Source: Flavobacteriaceae bacterium (GTDB lineage Bacteria > Bacteroidota > Bacteroidia > Flavobacteriales > Flavobacteriaceae). Taken from it: a stretch of 41,424 nucleotides of DNA. The DNA lies in NCBI GenBank assembly GCA_020854235.1, contig JADZFW010000169.1:1-41424 (forward strand), given 5' to 3'. The notes beneath the pieces were generated by a model. It was not told where the DNA came from. It did not search any database and saw only the letters and a program-made list of their open reading frames with translations. The first letter of the stretch is position 1. Every line of letters starts with the position of its first letter. Positions 34,301 to 41,424 of this stretch are shown here, one piece after another. A program made the translations under genes and the position numbers.

Positions 34301-35263
34301 GTTTTACCAACTACAGCTGGTGAAAAATGTTATACTTATAATGCAACAGATGATATTGGTTGTACATATTCTTATGATGTTTGTATAACTGTTAATCCGC
34401 TTCCAAATGACGATAATATTCAAGAACTTCACGAATGTAATAATGGCAATAATCAAGCAGTATTTGATTTAGAATCTGTTGTATTGGCTAATGATAATTA
34501 TTACACCAGATTCTATACTGTTCAAGCAGATGCAGAGGCTGGAAATAGCAATACCATTTCCAATATGGCTTACCTTTCATCAACAGCTGTGATTTATGTT
34601 CGTTTTGAAGATCCTGAAACGGCTTGTTATGATGTATTTCCATTAAACTTAGTAGTTGATGCATTACCTGTCGTTGCCGGTCAAATTGGAAATTTAACTG
34701 CTTGTAACGAAGGTGCTAATAATGGAGTTTTTGATATTCAGGCTCAACAAGGGCTTATTTTAGGTGCCCAAACCGGAATGTCTGTTTCTTATTATAATAC
34801 ACTTGTTGATGCTCAAGAAGAAACCAATGCAATTGTAGTATCCAATCTTTCAGAATTTAATTCTACACCTAGAACTTTATTTGTAAGAATTGAAAACAAT
34901 TCAACAGGTTGTTATATTACTACATCTTTTGCGTTGATTGTGGAAAATTGTACACCAGCTATTCCAAATGGTTTCTCACCAAATGGAGATGGTAAAAATG
35001 ATTTATTTACAATTGAATTCTTAAGAGGTGTATATCCTGATTTTAAATTTACAATATTTAACCGTTGGGGTAATGTAGTAGCTGAAAAAAATAGCGGAAA
35101 TACGAGCTTTGTAAGTGGTAATTCTGGTGCAGCTATTATATGGGATGGAACTGTTGATGGAGTTATTTCTTCAGATCCTGAAGCTTCAACTTACTTCTTT
35201 ACATTGGAACTCAATGATGGTGTCCACGGACCTATCAATAATTGGATATATGTGAATCCTTAA
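31316..35263 (+). CDS. Large T9SS-secreted protein: five CUB-like repeats, PKD, P-domain, CHU_C-type C-terminus
   Basis: The 1315-residue product has a signal peptide (about 1-20, FSTYVFAQ). Five tandem CUB-like repeats of about 125 residues follow (from about residue 25 to 650), each opening with a MQNGT-TTC box, then FYD-GG, then -YDG-, LTVKFTSDS or similar, and closing with GWAA-ISC. A PKD domain (YQWNFGDGTTG) and a proprotein-convertase P-domain (LGDLDIQITSPNGQTVIL, LNGDWTIQVTDN) come next. The end (about 1225-1315, NGFSPNGDGKNDLFTIEFL, FTIFNRWGNVV, YFFTLELNDG) is the gliding-motility-associated, type B T9SS sorting domain. No catalytic domain is seen, so it probably acts in adhesion or as a surface scaffold. 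A terminator follows. Confidence 0.9.
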   Translation: MKKLQLLFIFLFFFSTYVFAQDYNMQNGTITTCSGNFYDTGGASANYLNSENITMTFCPETAGMGISLNFSVLDVESGWDFISFYDGNSTAAPLIATMTGNTVIPVIAASLTNTTGCITVKFTSDSSVSRVGWAAAISCIVPQPNNDLLMQNGNITTCAATLYDAGGPYGLYANNENKTLTLCPETAGMGIFLDFNMMNISSGDNLYIYDGNSVSAPLLATLSGTGVLPQIGTSTANTTGCMTLRFTSNSSTVNAGWAADISCYEPTVQNNFFMQNGSATTCEGTFYDNGGAWGNYSDSANLTYTINPATAGQSVQLAFTTLDIESSYDRLYVYDGPTTAAPLITILSGTYTTMPTLVASAANTSGSLTLRFTSDSVVNRIGWAANISCVTPPVAPTDVYTMQNGTFNTCGGTFYDSGNIMGYYNDNENSTITFCSGTPGQSIFLDFTSFNLSSGDTLAFYDGDSTSAPLIVSLTGTTVPDIGASFANTSGCLTLRFISNTSTINSGWAANISCYVPEYEEIILMQNGTFSTCDATFYDTGGEWGAYQNSENKVITFCPTTPDQRVRLDFSSFNVESGWDFLTIYDGANTSGAVIGTYTGTQSPGIVTASDDSTTGCLTVKFTSDSIINAAGWEAAVSCIIPCQDITAAFTVSPTPEPTSAFLKICQGTEVTFTANATFSVSGEGATYQWNFGDGTTGTGMTATHVYTTAGGYNAILTVIDNNATQVCSTLSEVQVIHVYSTPDFTGTEAAETEICLEDQTVLTGIVVAVPVEVDCTPPVSETTFLPDGSGVSYETSITVNCFSAFQTITDVNQILGICLNMEHSYLGDLDIQITSPNGQTVILKDYSQGGGSSNLGIPWATATIDGNSTVVNPGVGSLYCFLPDDTLPTLVEGSVTGGVFPSGDGPGTYTDSYIPAGDYSSFESFTGLLGSPLNGDWTIQVTDNLGLDNGYIFSWEINFDPSLTTSNLNFTPVIVSQSWTPNASIISTVGNQITVLPTTAGEKCYTYNATDDIGCTYSYDVCITVNPLPNDDNIQELHECNNGNNQAVFDLESVVLANDNYYTRFYTVQADAEAGNSNTISNMAYLSSTAVIYVRFEDPETACYDVFPLNLVVDALPVVAGQIGNLTACNEGANNGVFDIQAQQGLILGAQTGMSVSYYNTLVDAQEETNAIVVSNLSEFNSTPRTLFVRIENNSTGCYITTSFALIVENCTPAIPNGFSPNGDGKNDLFTIEFLRGVYPDFKFTIFNRWGNVVAEKNSGNTSFVSGNSGAAIIWDGTVDGVISSDPEASTYFFTLELNDGVHGPINNWIYVNP

Positions 35264-35284
35264 CTAACCAAAGTGATTTATTTT

Positions 35285-35317
35285 AAAAACGTCCTGATTT
35301 TTTATCAGGACGTTTTT
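35285..35317 (+). terminator. Intrinsic terminator after the T9SS cargo gene
   Basis: ACGTCCTGA and TCAGGACGT form a stem around a T-rich 7-base loop, extended by A-T pairs and followed by a T-run. Confidence 0.85.
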
Positions 35318-35373
35318 TTATGTGAATATTTTGTAATTTAGTACATTCTTTTAAATCAATAACTTCTTTACAA

Positions 35374-36039
35374 ATGAACTATTTTTCTATTCAATTTCTA
35401 GATTTTTTTAAAGAGTTGGCTGCAAATAATCATAAAATTTGGTTTGATGAAAATCGGAAAACCTATGAATTATATGTCAAAAAACCTTTTTCAATTTTTG
35501 TGCAAGATTTTATTTTTGAAATTCAAAAGCTCAAATTGGATATCGTCTCAGAAGCTAAAGATGCCATTTTTAGAATCAATAGAGATATCAGATTTTCAAA
35601 GGATAAAACACCCTACAAATTACATATGTCAGCTTTACTTTCTCCTCAAGGTAGAAAAGATATCAGTAATCCTGGTTTTTATATGGAATTTAATCCTGAA
35701 CACTTATCCTTATATGGTGGTATCTATATGCCCGATCCAACTCAAATTATTAAAGTAAGAGCTCATATTGCTCAAAATATTGATGCATTTTCAAAAATCA
35801 TTTCAAATCCTGATTTTGTAGAGAAGTTTGGTGCTATTCTAGGTGATAAACAAGTTAGAATTCCTAAGGAATTGAAGGAAGCAGCTGAAAAACAACCTTT
35901 AATTTTCAACAAACAGTGGTATTTGCAAGCCAATTTAGATCCTGAGACAATCTTACATCCTGAATTGATGTCTGTTGTTTTAGACTATTATAAAGTAGCT
36001 CAACCATTACATGTATTTATTACCAAAGCTTTGCAATAA
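35374..36039 (+). CDS. DUF2461 family protein
   Basis: The 221-residue protein matches the DUF2461 / TIGR02453 family: FFKELAANNHKIWFDENRKTYE near the start, FRINRDIRFSKDKTPYKLH, and FYMEFNPEHLSLYGGIYMP are family segments. It has no signal peptide. Its biochemical role is not established. It is followed by the NAD(P)HX repair gene on the same strand, but that gene seems to have its own promoter. Confidence 0.88.
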   Translation: MNYFSIQFLDFFKELAANNHKIWFDENRKTYELYVKKPFSIFVQDFIFEIQKLKLDIVSEAKDAIFRINRDIRFSKDKTPYKLHMSALLSPQGRKDISNPGFYMEFNPEHLSLYGGIYMPDPTQIIKVRAHIAQNIDAFSKIISNPDFVEKFGAILGDKQVRIPKELKEAAEKQPLIFNKQWYLQANLDPETILHPELMSVVLDYYKVAQPLHVFITKALQ

Positions 36040-36076
36040 CAAAGAAATTGGTTGGTTTTTGATTCAAGAAAAATGT

Positions 36077-36084
36077 TAATTTTG
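36077..36084 (+). promoter_or_regulatory. Promoter -7 element placed 5 bases before a start codon
   Basis: TAATTTTG matches TAnnTTTG, with TTG at 36052-36054 upstream at a 22-base spacing. The ATG at 36090 lies where transcription would start, suggesting a leaderless mRNA. Confidence 0.5.
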
Positions 36085-36089
36085 AAGTT

Positions 36090-37682
36090 ATGAAGATACT
36101 CAATACGCAACAAATCAAATTAGCCGATTTAAACACGATTATTAATCTCAATATCAATTCGGTTGATTTGATGGAAAAAGCAGCAGGCAAATGTTTGCAA
36201 TGGATAGAAGATCAAGATCACATTGATGAATTAAATACCATCCATATTTTTTGTGGAATGGGCAATAATGGGGGAGATGGTTTGGCTTTAGGTAGAATGC
36301 TTAATTTGGAATTTTATGATGCACAAGTTTATATTGTTCATTTTTCAGATAAAATGTCTGATGATTTTATAACCAATTACAATCGTGCAGAAGAATTTCA
36401 AATACATCCCATTAGTATCCATTCTGAGGATGATTTTCCGGATATTAAAGAAACAGATTTTATTATTGATGCGATTTTTGGAACAGGAATCAATAAAGCA
36501 CCTGCTGGGTTTACAAAAAAACTCATCAAGCATCTCAATCAATCTAAAGCTACAATTATTTCTCTCGATATACCTTCGGGTTTGTTTGCTGATAAACCGG
36601 TTGTAGATAGAGATTCAGTTGTTAAATCAACAATAACATTGACATTTCAAATGCCCAAATTGGCATTTCTTTTACCTGATAATGGCGAATTTGTCTCACA
36701 TTTTGAACTCTTGGACATTGGACTTGATCAGAATTTTATAAAAAGTTTGGATACACCTTATCATTTTATTACACGTGATGATGTTTTTAGTTTTTATAAA
36801 AAACGCTATAAATTTTCTCACAAAGGGTCGTATGGCCACGTATTAATTATTGGAGGAAGTTTTGGAAAAATGGGAAGCGTGGCATTAGCTGCTAAGGCTG
36901 CTTTAAAAATTGGAAGTGGTTTGGTAACAGCTTATATTCCTAAATGTGGTTATCATATCCTTCAGACATCAGTGTCAGAAGTAATGGTAGAAGTAGATGC
37001 TGAAAATGAAATAGAATACATCAATTTTAAATCAGATGCCAGTGTTATAGGCTTGGGAATTGGAATCGGTACTTCAGACTTAACTTCAGAAGCAGTTTGT
37101 GAGTTTTTGAAAACCAATAAACTGCCGATTGTTATTGATGCTGATGCCTTAAATATCATATCAAAGAATAGAGAAGTTTTGGATTTCCTTTCCGAAAATT
37201 GCATTCTAACACCACATCCGAAAGAGTTGGAAAGATTGATTGGTAAATGGCATAATGATTATGAAAAATTGGAACTTTTAAGAGCTTTTTCGATTCAATA
37301 TCCCTTTGTGATGGTAATTAAAGGTGCCCACACAACTATTGTTCAAAATGGCGTTTTCTACTTTAACTCGACCGGAAGTTCGGCTCTTGCCAAAGCCGGT
37401 ACCGGAGATGTATTGACAGGTATGATTACAGGTTTATTGGCACAACATTATTCGCCCTTACAAGCATCTATTATGGGCGTTTTTCTTCATGGATTATCTG
37501 CCGATGTATTCACTACAATCAATTCTCCTGAAACTTTTTTGGCAAGTGATATTTTAAATTTTCTTCCAGGCGCTTTTAATGCTTTTTTAACTCCATATGA
37601 TCCTAAAATGGACGATGAGGATGAAATAAATGAAGATGATCCTAATTTTTTGGATGATGATGATGATGATTCACCATTTTAA
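36090..37682 (+). CDS. nnr: Bifunctional NAD(P)HX epimerase / ADP-dependent dehydratase
   Basis: The enzyme repairs hydrated NADH and NADPH. The N-terminal half (about 1-215) is the epimerase, with GNNGGDGLALGRML (58-71). The C-terminal half (about 225-500) is the dehydratase, with KGSYGHVLIIGGSFGKMGSV, DADALNI, LTPHPKELERL, VIKGAHTTI and GTGDVLTGMITGLLAQ. The 530-residue protein then has an unusual acidic tail of about 25 residues (DDEDEINEDDPNFLDDDDDD), partly from a run of GAT codons. The rest is of normal size. Confidence 0.93.
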   Translation: MKILNTQQIKLADLNTIINLNINSVDLMEKAAGKCLQWIEDQDHIDELNTIHIFCGMGNNGGDGLALGRMLNLEFYDAQVYIVHFSDKMSDDFITNYNRAEEFQIHPISIHSEDDFPDIKETDFIIDAIFGTGINKAPAGFTKKLIKHLNQSKATIISLDIPSGLFADKPVVDRDSVVKSTITLTFQMPKLAFLLPDNGEFVSHFELLDIGLDQNFIKSLDTPYHFITRDDVFSFYKKRYKFSHKGSYGHVLIIGGSFGKMGSVALAAKAALKIGSGLVTAYIPKCGYHILQTSVSEVMVEVDAENEIEYINFKSDASVIGLGIGIGTSDLTSEAVCEFLKTNKLPIVIDADALNIISKNREVLDFLSENCILTPHPKELERLIGKWHNDYEKLELLRAFSIQYPFVMVIKGAHTTIVQNGVFYFNSTGSSALAKAGTGDVLTGMITGLLAQHYSPLQASIMGVFLHGLSADVFTTINSPETFLASDILNFLPGAFNAFLTPYDPKMDDEDEINEDDPNFLDDDDDDSPF

Positions 37683-37693
37683 ATGAATTTATT

Positions 37694-38044
37694 ATGAAAA
37701 ATAGCAAGACTAAAGAGCAATTACTAGCTTATGCAATAAAAATGCGATTGAGAGGTGAAAATTTCAAAAATATTGATCGATATCTTTCAATGCATTCCGA
37801 AAATGAGGAAATGAAACGAAATATTTTGGAAGAAATTAATCAAAACCTAGAATTAAAAGATGTAGAACTTATAAAACCCAAAAGAAAAAAAACATTTAAC
37901 ATGCTCAGGTTGAGGATTTATGCTATTGTATTAATTGCATTTTTGATTTTTTATTATACACAAACTCACAATTCTTTTTCATTTATAGGAATAGGAATAC
38001 TTTCATTATTTGTATTCTTTTCATTTTATAATAAAAAAAACTAG
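37694..38044 (+). CDS. Small membrane protein of unknown function
   Basis: The 116-residue product has a charged, helical N-terminus (about 1-70, rich in Lys, Glu and Asn) and two hydrophobic segments at about 75-92 and 95-112, so it is probably an inner-membrane protein with a cytoplasmic N-terminus. No family is recognised. It starts 11 bases after the Nnr gene and is likely co-transcribed with it. Its TAG stop shares the palindrome CTAG with the stop of the convergent gene, so the two genes overlap by four bases. Confidence 0.65.
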   Translation: MKNSKTKEQLLAYAIKMRLRGENFKNIDRYLSMHSENEEMKRNILEEINQNLELKDVELIKPKRKKTFNMLRLRIYAIVLIAFLIFYYTQTHNSFSFIGIGILSLFVFFSFYNKKN

Positions 38045-38856
38045 TTTTTGTTCATTTTTTTCCAAGCTTTTAATTTTATAGTGATTAATATTTCTTTTTT
38101 AAGATCAAATATGGAAACATATTTTTTTCCAATGATATAATGTGTGTTCCATTCTACATATTCTTTGTACATAAGTAAGGAGCAAATGTCAGTATAAGTA
38201 AACAAATCATTCAAAACATGTGAATGCATGGTAGCTTTTATAGGGTTTTCTTTGTTTTCTGATTTGAAGGGTATTTTAATTAATGAATTATGCAATTTTT
38301 CTTCATCAATTAAATCTCCATTTGAATTGAATTTTAAGCAATAATCATTGCCCAAGTATAGTGTATTTGACTCGTTGGTAGCAGTTAAAAAAATAACTTC
38401 CAATTGGCCTTCATATTCTATAGGAATTAAATTGAAATTGGTGTTTTTATAAAAAGAGAAAAATGCATTTTCATTTGAATAGAGAATTTCTTTTGCTTTT
38501 TTTCTAATGTTAATTAACTTTTTTTCAAGTGGAGTTAAAATTAGGTTTTCTGTTTCATACGATTTGGGAAATGTATTAGGGATACTATCAAATTCATATC
38601 GAACAAAAACTTTGTCTGTAGTTTTGGAATAAAAAATAGTCTTAGGGTGTTCTAGGTAATCATAGTAGGAAAGGTAGCCTCCAATACTATCTTTTAATTC
38701 AGGAAACCTGACAAGAAAATCATCAGTTCCATACCATGAAGCCTTTTCCAATCTATATAGGTATTTTCCTTTCTTTTCGTTTTTTTGATTTTCTTTTTCT
38801 TGAGCATTTATTAATGCCGTTGATAAAAATATGAATATTAAAATAAAATTACTCAT
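38041..38856 (-). CDS. Exported protein of unknown function
   Basis: The 271-residue product has a signal peptide (MSNFILIFIFLSTALINAQ) followed by a Lys/Glu-rich stretch. The mature protein has no lipobox or T9SS domain. Its segments (KYLYRLEKASWYGTDDFLVR, LTPLEKKLINIRKKAKEIL, THYIIGKKYVSIFD) do not point to a family known to me. It overlaps the convergent membrane-protein gene by four bases and lies 41 bases downstream of the HD-domain gene, so the two minus-strand genes could be co-transcribed. Confidence 0.65.
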   Translation of the reverse strand: MSNFILIFIFLSTALINAQEKENQKNEKKGKYLYRLEKASWYGTDDFLVRFPELKDSIGGYLSYYDYLEHPKTIFYSKTTDKVFVRYEFDSIPNTFPKSYETENLILTPLEKKLINIRKKAKEILYSNENAFFSFYKNTNFNLIPIEYEGQLEVIFLTATNESNTLYLGNDYCLKFNSNGDLIDEEKLHNSLIKIPFKSENKENPIKATMHSHVLNDLFTYTDICSLLMYKEYVEWNTHYIIGKKYVSIFDLKKEILITIKLKAWKKMNKN

Positions 38857-38897
38857 AATTCTTTTAATTTACTAATTACATAATTTAATAGATTCAA

Positions 38898-40133
38898 TTA
38901 TAATTTCAAACTCTTGGGATAACTTACAAAATATTTCACAACAGGTTCAGTAAAACTCACTGAATTAAAATGTCCGTCAAATGCTAACCATTCTTTGACA
39001 CTTCCATCTTTTAGTAAAATATTGATCGGACCGTATTTAGCATTATAGGTCCGATTCTTAACTTTACCTTGAAATAAAAAATAGTCTAAATTGCTTTCAT
39101 CTACCCCAAATACTTGTAAAGTACTGGTGTGTAAAGCTTTGAGATATTCATCTGTAAATTTTTGTTCTGAAAGTTCAATGCGGGGTAATTTTCTCAAAAT
39201 GATCGATTTGGATAATTCAGATAACACAAAATCATCGTGGTATTGCCATGTTTTGATTGCATTCCAGATATCAATATCATCCAAATCAATAAAACGATCT
39301 AAAACCACTTCTAAATCGGTTTGTGTCGAATTGGATTTATCGATAAAAAATTGCAACGACTTACCCATCGGAATATTTTCACCATATGAAGCTAATTCTG
39401 CAGCTCTTTGTAAAGCTTTGATGAGTATTTGTTCTGCCAATAAACCTGTTTTGTGTAAATATACCTGCCAATACATAAATCGGCGGGAAAGCAGAAACTT
39501 TTCGATGGAATAAATGCCTTTTTCCTCAACAACTAATTGATCATCTTTTACGTGTAACATGGCTATCAATCGATCCGAATTAATACTACCTTCCACAACA
39601 CCGGTATAAAAACTGTCTCTTTTTAAATAATCCAGCCTATCCATATCCAATTGACTCGAAATCAATTGAAATAAAAATTTTCTCGGATATTGGTTGGTAA
39701 ATATTTGAATGGCTACATCCAATTGTCCTCCAAATTCAAGATTAAGTTTATTCATTAACGCCAAAGATAAATCTTCATGAGATTGATCCTCAATGATGTA
39801 TTGTTCTAAAGCATGTGAAAATGGACCATGTCCGATATCGTGAAGTAATATTGCAAGATGCAAAGCCTGCTCTTCCTTTGTGGAGATTTCAATACCTTTA
39901 CTTCTCAATGTTTGAATCGCTTTTTGCATCAAATGCAAACAACCCAATGCATGATGGAATCGGGTATGTTGTGCACCGGGATAAACCATACTTGATAAAC
40001 CCATTTGCTGAATGCGTCGCAATCTTTGAAAAATGGGATGTTCTATTACATCAAAAATCAGACTGTCGGGAATGGTGATAAATCCGTAAATCGGATCGTT
40101 AAATATTTTCAATTTGTTGGTGGTAGTTTGCAC
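38898..40133 (-). CDS. HD-domain phosphohydrolase (dNTPase-like)
   Basis: The 411-residue protein opens with KLKIFNDPIYGFITIPDSLI and FQRLRRIQQMG, typical of bacterial SAMHD1/dGTPase-related HD proteins. The metal-binding residues are H60/H61 in TRFHHALG, H98-D99 in LLHDIGHGPFSH, and a later Asp in SQLDMDRLDYL. No signal peptide. The substrate is not certain; dNTP triphosphohydrolase activity is the usual assumption. The start is GTG at 40131-40133, as no in-frame ATG lies before the conserved N-terminus. A promoter element is at 40160-40167. Confidence 0.85.
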   Translation of the reverse strand: MQTTTNKLKIFNDPIYGFITIPDSLIFDVIEHPIFQRLRRIQQMGLSSMVYPGAQHTRFHHALGCLHLMQKAIQTLRSKGIEISTKEEQALHLAILLHDIGHGPFSHALEQYIIEDQSHEDLSLALMNKLNLEFGGQLDVAIQIFTNQYPRKFLFQLISSQLDMDRLDYLKRDSFYTGVVEGSINSDRLIAMLHVKDDQLVVEEKGIYSIEKFLLSRRFMYWQVYLHKTGLLAEQILIKALQRAAELASYGENIPMGKSLQFFIDKSNSTQTDLEVVLDRFIDLDDIDIWNAIKTWQYHDDFVLSELSKSIILRKLPRIELSEQKFTDEYLKALHTSTLQVFGVDESNLDYFLFQGKVKNRTYNAKYGPINILLKDGSVKEWLAFDGHFNSVSFTEPVVKYFVSYPKSLKL

Positions 40134-40159
40134 AGAATGAATTCTATAAAAATTTTATG

Positions 40160-40167
40160 CAAAAATA
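40160..40167 (-). promoter_or_regulatory. Promoter -7 element for the HD-domain gene
   Basis: Minus strand reads TATTTTTG (TAnnTTTG), 26 bases before the GTG start. It shares its intergenic region with the divergent porX-like gene. Confidence 0.45.
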
Positions 40168-40366
40168 GCAACTTTAACGGAGTTTGACTTGAAAATTTCC
40201 AAACATTACTTTTATAACATTTTTTTAATAAGGACATGTAACATAAATAAGGTATTTTTACGTTTTAAAAAATAGTTGTTGCTATAAAAAAATGTAAAAA
40301 TTAATAATTAAAGCTTTACAATCATTTCAATAACCTAATTAAACCAACTAACCAAAAATCCTTAAC

Positions 40367-41424
40367 ATGAGTAAAATTCAAATCCTCTGGGTAGATGATG
40401 AAATAGATATTCTAAAACCCCATATTTTATTTTTAGAAAAAAAAGATTATACTGTTGATACTTGTACAAATGGAGTAGATGCTTTGGATAAAATTGCGGC
40501 CCATAACTACGATGTAGTATTTTTAGATGAAAATATGCCTGGTTTGAGTGGTTTGGAAACATTAGCCGAACTAAAGCTGCAAAAACCAAATTTACCGGTT
40601 ATTATGATTACTAAAAGTGAAGAAGAAAATTTGATGGAAGAAGCTATTGGAAATCAAATTGCCGATTATTTAATTAAACCCTTAAATCCAAATCAAATTT
40701 TATTGAGTTTGAAAAAAAACCTAGATCATTCTCGCTTGGTTTCTGAACAAACTACTTCCAATTACCAACAAGAGTTTAGAAAAATTGCCATGGATTTAGC
40801 AATGGTCAATTCATTGGACGAATGGATTGCTTTGTATAAAAAATTGATTCACTGGGAATTACTATTAGAAAATAGTAACGAACCTGCCATGCTTGAAATT
40901 TTGGAAAGTCAAAAGATGGAAGCAAATTCTTTATTTTTTAAGTTTATAAAGAAAAATTACAAAGATTTATTGACAAGTAATGATTTGATTTTTTCTCATA
41001 CCTTATTTAAGAAAGTAATTGCACCTCAAATCCAACAAAAGCCTACATTATGGGTTGTAGTCGACAATTTGCTATATGATCAATTTCGAACCATCGAACC
41101 AATCGTGAATCAATTTTATAAGAAAAAAGCCGAAATAGATTATTTTAGCATTCTGCCTACTGCTACTCAATATGCTAGAAATGCTTTGTTTTCAGGTATG
41201 TTGCCTTTGGAAATGGAACAAAAATTTCCAAAATATTGGAAAAGTGATTCCGATGAAGGTGGTAAAAATTTGTATGAAAATGAGTTCCTGACCGAACAAA
41301 TAAAAAAATTCAGATTTCCACTCAAACATGAATATTTTAAAATAACCAATTTGGAAGCCGGGAAAAAACTAGCTGACTCTTTTCAATCCATTAAAAATAA
41401 TGATTTAACTGTAGTGGTTATCAA
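40367..41424 (+). CDS. porX: PorX-type response regulator with PglZ domain (3' partial)
   Basis: PorX with the histidine kinase PorY controls type IX secretion in Bacteroidota. The gene begins at ATG 40367 and stays open to the window edge, giving the first 352 residues of about 520 expected. Residues 1-125 are the receiver domain: ILWVDDEIDIL, phosphorylation site D54 in VVFLDENMPG, and IADYLIKPLNP with the conserved Lys. A linker follows, and from about 225 the PglZ domain starts (KPTLWVVVDNLLYDQFRTIEP and FSILPTATQYARNALFSGML), seen here only in part. A T9SS cargo protein is encoded about 5 kb upstream. Confidence 0.92.
   Translation, partial: MSKIQILWVDDEIDILKPHILFLEKKDYTVDTCTNGVDALDKIAAHNYDVVFLDENMPGLSGLETLAELKLQKPNLPVIMITKSEEENLMEEAIGNQIADYLIKPLNPNQILLSLKKNLDHSRLVSEQTTSNYQQEFRKIAMDLAMVNSLDEWIALYKKLIHWELLLENSNEPAMLEILESQKMEANSLFFKFIKKNYKDLLTSNDLIFSHTLFKKVIAPQIQQKPTLWVVVDNLLYDQFRTIEPIVNQFYKKKAEIDYFSILPTATQYARNALFSGMLPLEMEQKFPKYWKSDSDEGGKNLYENEFLTEQIKKFRFPLKHEYFKITNLEAGKKLADSFQSIKNNDLTVVVI

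Overview
The window looks like chromosomal DNA from a low-GC member of Bacteroidota, most likely class Flavobacteriia. The grounds are: promoter-like octamers of the Bacteroidota -7 type (TAnnTTTG) in front of many genes, a type IX secretion (T9SS) cargo protein with a gliding-motility-type C-terminal domain, a PorX-like regulator, a bacillithiol-pathway glycosyltransferase (BshA), many SPII lipoproteins, KDO synthesis (KdsA) and a split transketolase. No species is claimed.

Region 1 (1-5067) is accessory DNA. Bases 1-3545 hold three complete gene cassettes and part of a fourth, all on the minus strand. Each cassette has one gene, begins with its own GTT-type 9-mer, ends with the exact reverse complement of that 9-mer, and is followed by its own 90-140 bp imperfect palindrome. 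This is the architecture of integron cassettes with attC sites. The cargo is a membrane-anchored HEXXH protease-like protein and two proteins with PD-(D/E)XK-nuclease-like N-termini. Next to the array are a decayed fourth palindrome and the broken C-terminus of a tyrosine recombinase whose catalytic Tyr is lost. Bases 3887-5067 are a graveyard of two 21-bp tandem arrays, one of which reads as a dead coiled-coil gene, plus short dispersed repeats.

Region 2 (5068-14571) is mostly ordinary genes: a coupled unknown protein and cytoplasmic trypsin-like protease, msrA, pyrD, a free-methionine-sulfoxide-reductase-like GAF protein, the N-terminal half of a split transketolase without its partner, a class D beta-lactamase lipoprotein bracketed by two near-identical hairpins, a small lipoprotein, and a minus-strand ftsE-like / glycosyltransferase / kdsA operon.

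Region 3 (14588-26991) has a divergent promoter region leading into a large TPR protein plus outer-membrane barrel pair, then an RlmL-like methyltransferase, a DUF1801 protein, guaB, a GH53 galactanase lipoprotein, tRNA-Lys(CTT) followed by three tandem copies of its own 3' tail fused to another sequence, a 5'-nucleotidase lipoprotein and a Crp/Fnr-type regulator.

Region 4 (26992-41424) has a candidate small RNA with promoter and terminator, a minus-strand operon (bshA, peptidase E, glycosyltransferase), a 620-bp AT-rich gap, a secreted pair that includes a 1315-residue CUB/PKD/P-domain protein with a T9SS signal, a DUF2461 protein, a bifunctional NAD(P)HX repair enzyme with an acidic tail, two small unknowns with overlapping stops, an HD-domain phosphohydrolase, and the first two-thirds of porX running off the right edge.
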